From the NCBI GenBank assembly GCA_002419365.1, contig DIGA01000081.1, positions 1-26,052 on the forward strand: a DNA stretch of 26,052 nt, read 5' to 3'. The stretch's first letter is position 1; every line of letters starts with the position of its first letter. This document shows, piece by piece, positions 7,701 through 15,680 of this stretch. The notes under the pieces are model-generated. The model was not told the origin of the DNA. It did no database searches and worked only from the letters and a program-made list of their open reading frames with translations. Source of the DNA: Mageeibacillus sp. UBA5734. GTDB taxonomy: Bacteria > Bacillota > Clostridia > Saccharofermentanales > UBA5734. Made by a program: the position numbers and the translations under genes.

Positions 7701-9332
7701 ATGCCTGAAGCATTTGTCACCGGACACTTGAATCCTGATACTGACTCCATTTGTTCGGCCATCGCGTTTGCAGCATACCAGCAAGCTGTCGGTCAGCCGG
7801 CGATAGCCATGCGAGCCGGCAGCATCAGTCCGGAGACCCAGTGGATCCTGGACCGGTTCAAAATCGCCACGCCACCGCTGATCCGTGACTTGCGAACACA
7901 AATCCAGGATTTGAAGCTTGACACGCCCCAGCCTCTGACTCCCTGCATGCCCTTGCGCAAAGCCTGGGAAGCGATGCGCCAGACCAAGGTCAAATCGATC
8001 CCAGTTGTCGATCATGAGGACAGGCTGACCGGCATTGTCTCACTGGGGGACCTGGCCCAGTTTGATCTTGCCGGAGAGACCCTGCACACGATAGAGATCC
8101 CCTCGGAAAATCTCGTTGAAATGCTGAACGCAAAAGTCAGTGGAACGCTACCGGAATATTTCCAGGCATCTTATTTCTGGTACACCGATCGCGAAGCAAT
8201 TCCGGCCAAAAGCAATGTCTTTGTCGAGAAGCTCTCGACTGAGCTTGTTGGCCAGGCAGTTGCATCGCGTGCGTCGTGCCTGGTCCTTTGCGCCGGCAAG
8301 GATTCGGACTTGTCGAAACTGCCGCCCCCGGATATTGCTGAAATGGCTGACAAGGTTGGCATGCCGATCCTGGTCACAGCCATGAGACCCTATTATGCCA
8401 TCCGGTATGCACAACAGGCTGTACCGATCAAGGTCTTCATGAAATCCGAGAAGCTGCTGGTTTTCAAGGGCGAAGATTTTGTCGATGATGTCCGGGAAAG
8501 CATGCTCTCAACGCGTTTTCGCAGTTATCCAGTCGTGGACAGTGACAATCATGTCCTTGGCACGATCTCCCGATATCATTTGCTTCAGCCCAGCCGCAAA
8601 AAAGTCATGTTGGTCGATCATAACGAACGGTCTCAGGCAGTCCGCGGTATTGAGCAGGCAGAAATCCTGGCCATCATTGATCACCACCGCCTGGGAGACG
8701 TCCAGACCTACGCCCAGGTTTATTTTCGCTGCGAACCTGTTGGTTGCACTGCAACCATCATCGCCAGCATGTTTTTCGAACGCAATCTTGTGCCGGAAGC
8801 GCCAATTGCCGGCCTGATGCTCTCGGCAATCTTGTCTGATACCCAGCTGTTCAAATCGCCAACCTGCACCAGCAAGGATGTCCAGATGGCCGAGAAACTT
8901 GCAGTCCTGGCAGACGTGAACCTTCTGGCCCACGGGCGCGAACTGTTCCGGGCTTCGAGCAATCTCTACGACAAGACGCCCAAGGAAATGCTGTTCCTGG
9001 ACTTCAAGGAATTCTTCCTTGGCGACTACAAGATTGGTGTCAGCCAGATCAACTGCCTGGACGGGTCCGAGCTGGCTGACAAGACAACCGAGATCCCAAA
9101 GCTGATGGACGAACTCGTCGAAGCGCAACGATTCGACTTGTTGCTGTTCATGGAAACGGATATTCTCAAGGAAGGCACCCAGCTTTATTTCTCCGGCCGC
9201 TTGCGGCGTGAACTGGCTCAAGCGTTCAATTTGGACCCCGAAGACCTCAAGGATTCCAACTCCTTCTTCCTGCCAGGCGTGATGAGCCGCAAGAAGCAAG
9301 TCATCCCGGCTCTGGGAACCCAGCTGAGATAA
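7701..9332 (+). CDS. Manganese-dependent inorganic pyrophosphatase with CBS and DRTGG domains
   Basis: A 543-residue family II (DHH) pyrophosphatase that hydrolyses PPi to phosphate in the cytosol. GHLNPDTDS at 8-16 supplies H9, D13 and D15. LVDHNER at 304-310 and IIDHHRLGD at 325-333 are the DHH motifs. SDTQLFKSPT begins at 379. SGRLRRE (498-504) and SRKKQVIPAL (529-538) form the DHHA2 substrate site. An insertion of about 230 residues between 75 and 300 carries a first CBS repeat (around 76-135), a DRTGG-like part (about 140-245) and a second CBS repeat (about 250-300). In characterised relatives this module binds adenine nucleotides and tunes activity. GGAGG at 7691-7695 sets ATG 7701, not the TTG 12 bases upstream. 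It may be co-transcribed with the isomerase-like gene. Its own hairpin-containing end lies at 9421-9472. Confidence 0.93.
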   Translation: MPEAFVTGHLNPDTDSICSAIAFAAYQQAVGQPAIAMRAGSISPETQWILDRFKIATPPLIRDLRTQIQDLKLDTPQPLTPCMPLRKAWEAMRQTKVKSIPVVDHEDRLTGIVSLGDLAQFDLAGETLHTIEIPSENLVEMLNAKVSGTLPEYFQASYFWYTDREAIPAKSNVFVEKLSTELVGQAVASRASCLVLCAGKDSDLSKLPPPDIAEMADKVGMPILVTAMRPYYAIRYAQQAVPIKVFMKSEKLLVFKGEDFVDDVRESMLSTRFRSYPVVDSDNHVLGTISRYHLLQPSRKKVMLVDHNERSQAVRGIEQAEILAIIDHHRLGDVQTYAQVYFRCEPVGCTATIIASMFFERNLVPEAPIAGLMLSAILSDTQLFKSPTCTSKDVQMAEKLAVLADVNLLAHGRELFRASSNLYDKTPKEMLFLDFKEFFLGDYKIGVSQINCLDGSELADKTTEIPKLMDELVEAQRFDLLLFMETDILKEGTQLYFSGRLRRELAQAFNLDPEDLKDSNSFFLPGVMSRKKQVIPALGTQLR

Positions 9333-9608
9333 TTCGCCGGTCTTTCCCTGAAGCGAACATCGGCATTTCCACCATCCATAGAACCGCCCATTCTGTCCAC
9401 TGCTTGACTCCATGGCAGAACAAGAGACCGCCTCGCCGCAGATTCGCTCTGAATCGCGGGGGCGGTCTCTTGCTGGTTGAGGAACCAGACATCTCATTCA
9501 CAGTTTATCTGATGATTGCCTTAAACACGTCTGTTGATCGGGATTGGCTTGGGTCGTTTGCCCGGAGGCAAGACCACTCCGTTTAGACTTTGATCACGAA
9601 TTTCAGGA
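9333..9608. other. Convergent intergenic region, pyrophosphatase / rhaS
   Basis: This 276-base gap separates two converging genes. It holds the large hairpin listed at 9421-9472 and a small stem TTGCC/GGCAA (9558-9562 with 9567-9571) shortly after the rhaS stop. I see no credible reading frame or promoter in it. Confidence 0.6.
9421..9472. terminator. Large bipartite hairpin, likely bidirectional terminator
   Basis: CAAGAGACCGCC (9421-9432) pairs perfectly with GGCGGTCTCTTG (9461-9472), a 12-base stem. Inside it CCGC/GCGG (9436-9439 with 9456-9459) and GATTC/GAATC (9441-9445 with 9451-9455) continue the stem to a 5-base loop GCTCT, with small bulges. It lies between convergent genes. The T-tail is poor on both strands, so termination efficiency is uncertain. 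Confidence 0.55.
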
Positions 9609-10703
9609 TCAGTAGACTTTGCTCCATTCACCGATATTGGCGGTGTCGAATTTGAAGGGGTCGCCGAGGACGACTTCGGTGCCGCCGTCGCCTGAGGTGG
9701 CGGTGACGACTTCACGGGAGCCGAGGGCGCCGGCTGCGATCTTGTCACCGAGGGCGCCGGTGGCGCCTTCAACCATGGCTTTGGCGGTGAAGCCGGCCAG
9801 GTAGCCGATGTCGATCGGATTCCAGAGGAACATGTAGGGGCAGGCGCCATCAGCAGTCATGTAGGCAGCCATTTCGGAGGGCAGGCCGAGACCGGTGACT
9901 TTGACTTTGCCAACCAGGCCTTTGTCGGTGACGACTTTGGCGGCGGCAGCGATACCGACGGTAGTCGGAGCGACGATGACTTTCAGGTCGGGATAGGTCT
10001 GGAGCAGGGCTTCGGTTTCGGAAACGCTCTTGTCACGCAGGTCGTCGCCATAGGCGGTCTTGACCAGCTTGAGGTCTTTGTACTTGGCATCTTCCTTGAG
10101 CAGTTTTTCCATGTTGGCGATCCAGGTGTTCTGGTTGGTCGCAGTGGAGGTGGCGGACAGGATGGCGAATTCACCGGAACCACCCGCCATGTCAAAGGCA
10201 GCTTCGACGAGGACGCGGCCGATGGCGACCGGATCAGCCTGCTGGACATGGGTCAGACGGCTGGCCGGGTTGAGGGCGGAGTCGAGGGAGATGACTTTGA
10301 TGCCGGCGGCAGCTGCTTTTTCGCAGGCGGGCTGGAGGGCGTCGACGTCATTGGCAGCGATGGCGATGGCGGAAACTTTCTGGCTGACGAGTTCGTTGAT
10401 CATGGCGATCTGGTCTTCAGCGGTCGGATTGGCCGGACGCTTGACGATCACTTTGCCGCCGAATTCTTCAACAGCCTTGGTGAATCCTTCGGCTTCTTTT
10501 TCGTTGTAGGGATTGCCGGTGTTCTTGACGATCAGGGCATAGATGCCGGCGTCGCCAGCGGCAGGGGCAGCGGTGGTTTCACCAGCGGCCGGGGCAGCAG
10601 TTGTGGCAGCCGGGGCGGCAGTTGTGGCAGCCCCAGAGGAGCAACCAGCCAGCAGGGAGACCATCAGGGCCAATAAAAGGGCGATAGACAGGATCTTTTT
10701 CAT
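9609..10703 (-). CDS. rhaS: Rhamnose ABC transporter substrate-binding lipoprotein
   Basis: A 364-residue extracytoplasmic sugar-binding protein of the ribose/rhamnose type. The signal peptide ends in the lipobox LLAGC, with C21 as the lipidated residue. Residues about 22-50 are an Ala/Thr/Pro linker made of repeats. The binding domain starts at about 53 (IYALIVKNTGNPYNEKEAEGF) and later has the LWNPIDIGYLAGF stretch seen in RhaS-type proteins. AAGGAGG lies just before the ATG. It is the last gene of the ABC operon, 123 bases after the permease and preceded by two hairpins, an arrangement that often lets a binding protein be expressed above its permeases. The rhamnose assignment rests on family likeness plus the adjoining rhaM/rhaA/rhaB genes; other deoxysugars are possible ligands. 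Confidence 0.88.
   Translation of the reverse strand: MKKILSIALLLALMVSLLAGCSSGAATTAAPAATTAAPAAGETTAAPAAGDAGIYALIVKNTGNPYNEKEAEGFTKAVEEFGGKVIVKRPANPTAEDQIAMINELVSQKVSAIAIAANDVDALQPACEKAAAAGIKVISLDSALNPASRLTHVQQADPVAIGRVLVEAAFDMAGGSGEFAILSATSTATNQNTWIANMEKLLKEDAKYKDLKLVKTAYGDDLRDKSVSETEALLQTYPDLKVIVAPTTVGIAAAAKVVTDKGLVGKVKVTGLGLPSEMAAYMTADGACPYMFLWNPIDIGYLAGFTAKAMVEGATGALGDKIAAGALGSREVVTATSGDGGTEVVLGDPFKFDTANIGEWSKVY
10597..10632 (-). repeat. Short tandem DNA repeat encoding the rhaS linker
   Basis: A 15-base unit (GCAGTTGTGGCAGCC on +) occurs at 10597-10611 and again at 10618-10632, a 21-base period (7 codons). It encodes Ala/Thr/Pro units of the lipoprotein linker, with more diverged copies beside it. 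Such in-frame repeats can change copy number by slippage. Confidence 0.6.
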
Positions 10704-10762
10704 GGGTTTCCTCCTTCGAAATGTGGGTTTTTTCTGTGTTCAAGGCATGGGCAATCTATTAC

Positions 10763-10805
10763 AAGGCGATTTTGCCTTATAACCGGGATTTTCCGGCTAT
10801 GCCGG
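10763..10805 (-). promoter_or_regulatory. Two hairpins between the last permease and rhaS
   Basis: In the - strand transcript, CCGGC/GCCGG (10801-10805 with 10793-10797, loop of 3) comes first and AAGGC/GCCTT (10774-10778 with 10763-10767, loop of 6) second. Neither has a T-run. They may stabilise the rhaS message or reduce read-through; I cannot tell which. Confidence 0.4.
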
Positions 10806-10826
10806 ACTCATGGTTCTTGCGGAAGG

Positions 10827-11825
10827 TCAGGTGCTGCGCATGGACTGGCGGTGGCTCTTGCGCACCGTGCTCCAGCGTTTGAAACGGGCGACCAGATTGG
10901 GTGTGAGGACAGAAATGATCAGCAGGAGGCCGATGACGATCATCAGGATCTGGCTGGAAATGTTGTTGAGGCCGAGGCCGTATTTGAGGTAGCCGATGAC
11001 GAAGATCGAGATCAGGGCACCGGCCAGGCGGCCTTTGCCGCCGCTGGTGCTGATGCCGCCAAGGACAACCATCGAGATGATGTCGAGTTCGTACATGTAG
11101 CCGATATTGGGCCTTGTCGAGGACATGCGCGAGGTCAGGAAGATGGCGGTCAAACCGGACATGAAACCGGCCAGGGTATAGGCCAGGATGCGGATCTGGT
11201 CGACTTTGATGCCGGAAAAAATGCTGGCGGTGCGGTTGCTGCCAATGGCGTAGATCCGGCGGCCGAGCTTGGTTTTATTGAGGACGATGGTGAAGATCAC
11301 AGCCAGGATGGCAAAGACGATCAGGACATAGGGAACCGGGCCGACCGTGCCCCAACCGAACTCCTGGAACCAGGAGGGAAATTTGCCTGCAGCCTGGTCC
11401 TTGAGGATGATGTAGGCGATGCCGCGGTAAATCGTCATCGTGGAAAGGGTGACGATCATCGGTGAGAGTTCTTTGAAGCGGGTCAGCAGCAGGCCGTTGA
11501 TCAGGCCGCAGACGGTGCCGACCAAAAGGGCGAGCAGGATCGCGGCGACCATCGGAATGCCATTGCCGGCATTGTAGGCGACGCCCATGATGACCGAGGA
11601 GAGAGCGATGGCGGCACCGACGGAAATGTCGATTTCTCCCATCAGGATGATCATGGCCATGGGAAAGACAATGAAGGATTTGTCCATGAAGTCGCGTGTC
11701 GCGTCAAGCAGGCCAGTCACACTCAGGTAGTAGGGCGAACTCATGGTATTGAAGACATTGACCAAAAGGAGAACCAGGACCAGCACGGCCTCCCAGCGCA
11801 GCAGGAATTTTTTCAGGGCAGCCAT
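10827..11825 (-). CDS. rhaQ: Rhamnose-type ABC transporter permease
   Basis: A 332-residue polytopic inner-membrane permease of the ribose/rhamnose branch, with about 8-10 hydrophobic segments. GEIDISVGAAIALSS near residues 63-77 and the later NRTASIFSGIKVDQIRILAY cytoplasmic loop, which contacts the ATPase, are typical. AAGGAGG lies upstream of the ATG. Its ATG shares one base with the TGA of the preceding permease (TGATG), so translation is coupled. It would form a heterodimeric channel with the adjacent permease. Assigning the letter Q rather than P follows gene order (ATPase, P, Q) in known rha clusters and is tentative. Confidence 0.85.
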   Translation of the reverse strand: MAALKKFLLRWEAVLVLVLLLVNVFNTMSSPYYLSVTGLLDATRDFMDKSFIVFPMAMIILMGEIDISVGAAIALSSVIMGVAYNAGNGIPMVAAILLALLVGTVCGLINGLLLTRFKELSPMIVTLSTMTIYRGIAYIILKDQAAGKFPSWFQEFGWGTVGPVPYVLIVFAILAVIFTIVLNKTKLGRRIYAIGSNRTASIFSGIKVDQIRILAYTLAGFMSGLTAIFLTSRMSSTRPNIGYMYELDIISMVVLGGISTSGGKGRLAGALISIFVIGYLKYGLGLNNISSQILMIVIGLLLIISVLTPNLVARFKRWSTVRKSHRQSMRST

Positions 11826-12826
11826 CAGATGTGCCTCCTTTGCAGGTTGTTCTTGTCAACCATGCGCTTGAAGATCGTGTTCATCAGAATCGCGAACAGG
11901 ATGATCAGGCCGTAGAGAGCGTCTTGCCAGAAAGGCGAGATTTTGAGCAGTGGCAGGGCGTTTTTCAAAATACCGAGCAGGACGGTGCCGAGGATGACTC
12001 CAAAGACTTTGCCGGAACCACCGCTGATCGAGACCCCGCCGAGGACACAGGCGGCGATGACATTCATTTCGTAGCCGATGGCGGTGTCACCCTGCGCTGA
12101 GGCGTATTTACTGACCCAGAGCACGCCAGACAGGCCGGTGATCGTGCCCATGATTGCATAGACGAGGGTGCGGATGGCCGGGACATTGACACCGGTGACG
12201 CGGGCGGCCTCCGGGTTGCTGCCGACCGCATAGATCATGCGGCCGATCCGGGTCCAGCCGAGGAAAAATGCGCCGATGGCAAAGGTCAGGATCGCGACCC
12301 AGACCAGGCTGTTGATGCCGAGGAAACGGTTGAAGGCCAAGGCTTTGAAGCCGTCGTTCATCTGGTGGGCGCTGACCCAGGCGCCATTGGCAATGATGTA
12401 GGTCAGGCCGCGGTAGACATTCATCATGCCCAGGGTGGCAATCAGGGGCAGGACTTCGCCGTAACCGACGAGCAGGCCATTGATCAGTCCGGCTAAAAGG
12501 CCGATGCCGATGCCGATCAGGACTGCCAGGACCGGGGAGGCGGTTTCATTGCCGCGGACGTAGAGGGCGGCGGACATGCCGGACAAGGCCAGGGTGGCAC
12601 CGATCGAGAGGTCGATGCCGCCGGTGATGATGACCATCATCATGCCCACGGCCAGCGTGCCCATGATCGCGGCATTGACCAAGAGGTCGTTGAGGTTTTC
12701 CGCGGTCAGGTATTGGGAATTTCTGAGCTGGATCAGCAGGGACAGCAGGAGAATGAACAGGATCATCCCGATTTCACGGGCGCCGATCGCTCCGTGCTTT
12801 TGTTTTTGGATGCCGGTCAGTTTCAT
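11825..12826 (-). CDS. rhaP: Rhamnose-type ABC transporter permease
   Basis: A 333-residue polytopic permease, a paralogue of the downstream one. It has a leading hydrophobic segment at about 21-36, the GGIDLSIGATLALSG motif near 69-83 and the loop NPEAARVTGVNVPAIRTLVY that docks on the ATPase. GGAGG sits 6 bases before the ATG inside the end of the ATPase gene, and the two frames overlap by four bases (ATGA), a sign of coupled translation. With the neighbouring permease it should build the membrane channel of one importer. P versus Q is assigned by order only. Confidence 0.85.
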   Translation of the reverse strand: MKLTGIQKQKHGAIGAREIGMILFILLLSLLIQLRNSQYLTAENLNDLLVNAAIMGTLAVGMMMVIITGGIDLSIGATLALSGMSAALYVRGNETASPVLAVLIGIGIGLLAGLINGLLVGYGEVLPLIATLGMMNVYRGLTYIIANGAWVSAHQMNDGFKALAFNRFLGINSLVWVAILTFAIGAFFLGWTRIGRMIYAVGSNPEAARVTGVNVPAIRTLVYAIMGTITGLSGVLWVSKYASAQGDTAIGYEMNVIAACVLGGVSISGGSGKVFGVILGTVLLGILKNALPLLKISPFWQDALYGLIILFAILMNTIFKRMVDKNNLQRRHI

Positions 12827-14358
12827 GACTTTCCTCCCAGGGCCGGTTCTTCATGCGAGACGCGGGTGACAGCTGCCTCCAGGATCTTTTCCTGGGTGGT
12901 CGAGGCATCATGGGTCCGGGCAATCATCGTGACCCGGCCTTCATGCATGACGACGATGCGGTCGGACATGCCGATGACTTCCGGCATTTCCGAGGAGACC
13001 ATCAGGATGGCGTAACCATCGCGGGCCAGTTCGCGCATGATCTGGTAGATCTGGTGCTTGGCCCCGACGTCGACGCCTTTGGTCGGTTCGTCCATGATGA
13101 TCAGCTTGAGGTCGGCAGTCAGGAGCTTGGCAACAATGATTTTCTGCTGGTTGCCGCCTGACAGGGAGCTGGCCAGATCCTCAACACCCTGGCATTTGAT
13201 CGAAACCAGCTTGGACAGGCGCTCCGCGGTTTCCTTTTCTTTGGCTTCCTCAACCAGAAGGCCCGGAGCGAAGCGGTCGAGGTTGGCCAGGGTGATGTTT
13301 TTCTCAATGCTCCAGGACAAGACCAAGCCCTGTTTCTGGCGGTCTTCCGGCAGGTAGCCCACGCCCAGTTTCATTGCCGTCAGCGGGCTGTCGATGGTGA
13401 CGGTCTGGCCCAGAAGTTCGACACGACCACTATCCGGACGATCGATGCCGAAAATGGCCTGGCAAACTTCACTGCGTCCGGCGCCAACCAGACCGGTCAG
13501 GGCGACGATTTCACCCTTTTTGATGTCAAAGCTGACATCCTTGAAATAGCCGGTGCGGGACAAACCCTCAACCGCGAACACGGTCTCATCAGAAGGCTGG
13601 GACAACGGTGGCGGATACATTTCAGTCAGAGATCGGCCGACCATGGCACGGATCAGATCGCTGTTGGTGATGCCGTCGACTGGCCAGGTGCCGATGTACT
13701 GGGCATCGCGGAACACGGTGACCTGGCTGGCCAGGCGGTACATGTCTTCAAAGCGGTGGGAAATGAAGATAATGGCCTTGCCTTCATCGCGCAGTTGCTC
13801 GGTGATCCGGTACAGTTCTTCGCATTCACGGTTGGTCAGGGCTGCGGTCGGTTCGTCCATGATGATGATGTCGGCATCGGTCGACAGGGCCTTGGCTATT
13901 TCCACGATCTGCTGCTGAGCGACGCTCAGGGCACCCATCTGCTGGCGTGGATCGAGATCCGAACCGAGGCGGTGCAGGAGTTTTTCCGCCTTGCCATGCA
14001 TGGTGTTCCAGTCGATCACAGGCAGTCGGCCACGCATGGCTTCATGGCCGGCAAAGATATTCTCCGAGACACTGAGGTCGGGAAAGCAGGTGACATGCTG
14101 GTAAATGGCGGCGATCCCATGGGCGATGGCTTCCTTGGGATTTTTAAATTCGACCTGCTTGCCACGCAGGGTCATGGTGCCTTCTTCCGGCTGGTGCACA
14201 CCGGTGATGACCTTGATGAAGGTCGACTTGCCGGCGCCGTTTTCGCCCATCAGGGCGTGGATCTGGCCGGCTTTGAGCTGGAAATGCACCTGGTTCAGTG
14301 CCTTGACGCCGGGAAAGATCTTGGTGATTCCCTGAAGTTCCAAAATGAACTCTGACAC
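12823..14358 (-). CDS. rhaT: Rhamnose-type ABC transporter ATPase with two nucleotide-binding domains
   Basis: A 511-residue sugar importer ATPase of the RbsA/MglA/RhaT layout. The first domain has Walker A GENGAGKST at 38-46, a signature-like LSVAQQQ at 144-150, Walker B IIIMDEP at 164-170 and the switch His in FISHRF. The second domain has the degenerate P-loop GLVGAGRSE at 289-297, with Arg replacing Lys as is normal in this family. It keeps the signature LSGGNQQ at 399-405 and Walker B LIIMDEP at 419-425. The start codon is GTG at 14358, preceded by a GGGGG-type ribosome-binding site. A membrane-anchored binding protein gene ends 36 bases upstream and a permease overlaps its stop. The rhamnose specificity is taken from context. 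Confidence 0.88.
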   Translation of the reverse strand: MSEFILELQGITKIFPGVKALNQVHFQLKAGQIHALMGENGAGKSTFIKVITGVHQPEEGTMTLRGKQVEFKNPKEAIAHGIAAIYQHVTCFPDLSVSENIFAGHEAMRGRLPVIDWNTMHGKAEKLLHRLGSDLDPRQQMGALSVAQQQIVEIAKALSTDADIIIMDEPTAALTNRECEELYRITEQLRDEGKAIIFISHRFEDMYRLASQVTVFRDAQYIGTWPVDGITNSDLIRAMVGRSLTEMYPPPLSQPSDETVFAVEGLSRTGYFKDVSFDIKKGEIVALTGLVGAGRSEVCQAIFGIDRPDSGRVELLGQTVTIDSPLTAMKLGVGYLPEDRQKQGLVLSWSIEKNITLANLDRFAPGLLVEEAKEKETAERLSKLVSIKCQGVEDLASSLSGGNQQKIIVAKLLTADLKLIIMDEPTKGVDVGAKHQIYQIMRELARDGYAILMVSSEMPEVIGMSDRIVVMHEGRVTMIARTHDASTTQEKILEAAVTRVSHEEPALGGKS

Positions 14359-14394
14359 GCGTGTTCCCCCTTGTTCTTCCTTTGCTACGTTCTT

Positions 14395-15399
14395 CTATCC
14401 TTGTATGTTCTGGATGGTGACCAGCTCCACGGGTACATAGATCTCACGTTTGTCCGGATCATCAAAAAAGATGTCTTTGCCTTTGACCAGCCGGTCAGCC
14501 AGTTGCACGGTGATCCGGCCCATTTCTTCCGGATTCTGGGCAACGGTAGCCTGCATCAGGCCCGCGGCGATGGCATCCCGGGCGATTTTGTCACCGTTGA
14601 AGCCAACAACAAGAATGTCTTTGCGGCCCGCTTCGGCAATGGCATTGGCTGCACCGACCGCCATGGGATCATTCTCTGCAAAAACAGCGACGAGGTCCGG
14701 TTGCTCTTCCAGGATCAGCTTCATGGCGGTATATCCGTCTTCCTGTTTCGAATAAGCTGAGATTTCTGTAGCGATCGAATATCCTCTGGCTTCGATCGAC
14801 TCCCGGTAGCCTTCCCCGCGGCGAGCAGCGTAAACTGCGGATGGTTCCACTGTGATGATCGCGACCTTCCGGCTGCCTTCGCGGCCTGTTAAAGAATCAG
14901 CCGTGAAGGTGGCAGCAAGGACGCCACCTTGCCAGTTATCCGAGATGACAATGGCATCATACGCCGAACCGCCACCACCGATGTCGTTGATGATCACTGG
15001 AATCCCCTTTTCATGGGCACTGTCTACCAGGGGAGGCAGCACTTCCGGACTGATCGGCGAGACAATGATCGCTGCAGCCTGCTCTTCGATGAGCCGCTTG
15101 AAACTCGTAACCAGGCGAGTTTCATCGCCGGCCTGGTCATATCGGATACTCTGGTAGCCAAGCGCATCAGACTCTTCCTTCACACCCATTTCCATACTGT
15201 GGAAAAAGTCGAGCGAAAGATCATAACCGGTAAAGCCGATGACTTTTGGTTTCAGGAGATTTGCAGCCAGAACCGAGGCAATGATCACAAGGACCAGGAC
15301 AATCAGCGATGCGATTGTGATCCGTTTGCGGCGGGAGACAGAGCCTTGCTGACCGATGCCGGCTGCTGTCGTTCTCGTGGCAGTTGGTACAAGCGACAT
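14395..15399 (-). CDS. Membrane-anchored periplasmic-binding-protein-like sugar-binding protein
   Basis: A 334-residue protein of the periplasmic binding protein type I (LacI/ribose-binding) fold. It has no helix-turn-helix and no lipobox Cys. Instead a basic stretch (SRRKR, 22-26) is followed by one hydrophobic helix (about 27-48), so the sugar domain is probably tethered outside the membrane by an uncleaved anchor. The domain begins PKVIGFTGYD; AIIVSPISPE, VIINDIGGG, VAVFAENDPMAVGAA and ILVVGFNGD are fold-typical. AAGGAG lies 11 bases before the ATG. It is the first gene of the ABC operon, which also has a normal lipoprotein rhaS at its far end. It is divergent from a membrane AraC sensor. 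It may deliver ligand to that sensor or to the importer; both are inferences. Confidence 0.82.
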   Translation of the reverse strand: MSLVPTATRTTAAGIGQQGSVSRRKRITIASLIVLVLVIIASVLAANLLKPKVIGFTGYDLSLDFFHSMEMGVKEESDALGYQSIRYDQAGDETRLVTSFKRLIEEQAAAIIVSPISPEVLPPLVDSAHEKGIPVIINDIGGGGSAYDAIVISDNWQGGVLAATFTADSLTGREGSRKVAIITVEPSAVYAARRGEGYRESIEARGYSIATEISAYSKQEDGYTAMKLILEEQPDLVAVFAENDPMAVGAANAIAEAGRKDILVVGFNGDKIARDAIAAGLMQATVAQNPEEMGRITVQLADRLVKGKDIFFDDPDKREIYVPVELVTIQNIQG

Positions 15400-15680
15400 G
15401 GCCAGCTAAGCTCCTTCCCTCTTTTTCCTGTCCGGTGGTGATGCAGTCCTGGATGATGATTTCAAACGTCTGTCTGATCGTTTCGAACAGGTTCACCTGA
15501 CGACTCCAGTTTAGTCCAGACACACAGCCAGACAAGCCCAAGCAGCCAAATTTCTTTCATTTATCCGCTTTTTTAATCATCCGATTTGAAAACTCTTTTA
15601 TTTTTTCGGCTATTTACGTTTTCATTTTTGCGATATATATTTGTCTTAACGATATTCTAGTCCATCTGGCAGGAGTTATC
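15400..15680. promoter_or_regulatory. Divergent regulatory region, ABC operon / membrane AraC regulator
   Basis: This 281-base gap is AT-rich on the regulator side. For the ABC operon (-), TTGTCT (complement of 15530-15535), 16 bases and TAAACT (complement of 15508-15513) is a weak promoter candidate. An imperfect palindrome CTGATCG-TTT-CGAACAG (15474-15490) follows just past its expected start, where a repressor could sit. I see no small gene here. Confidence 0.45.
15613..15641 (+). promoter_or_regulatory. Promoter of the membrane AraC regulator
   Basis: TTTACG (15613-15618), a 17-base spacer and TATATT (15636-15641), about 40 bases before the start codon and inside a T-rich stretch. Each element is a partial match to sigma-A consensus. 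Confidence 0.5.

Noticed and set aside
10597..10632. CRISPR-like or mobile repeat
   Set aside because: The repeat is a two-copy, in-frame 21-base unit inside a lipoprotein linker, not spaced repeats with unique spacers.
15400..15680. Possible riboswitch or small RNA in the divergent gap
   Set aside because: Apart from one imperfect palindrome I see no conserved-looking fold or paired stems; the base composition fits ordinary promoters.
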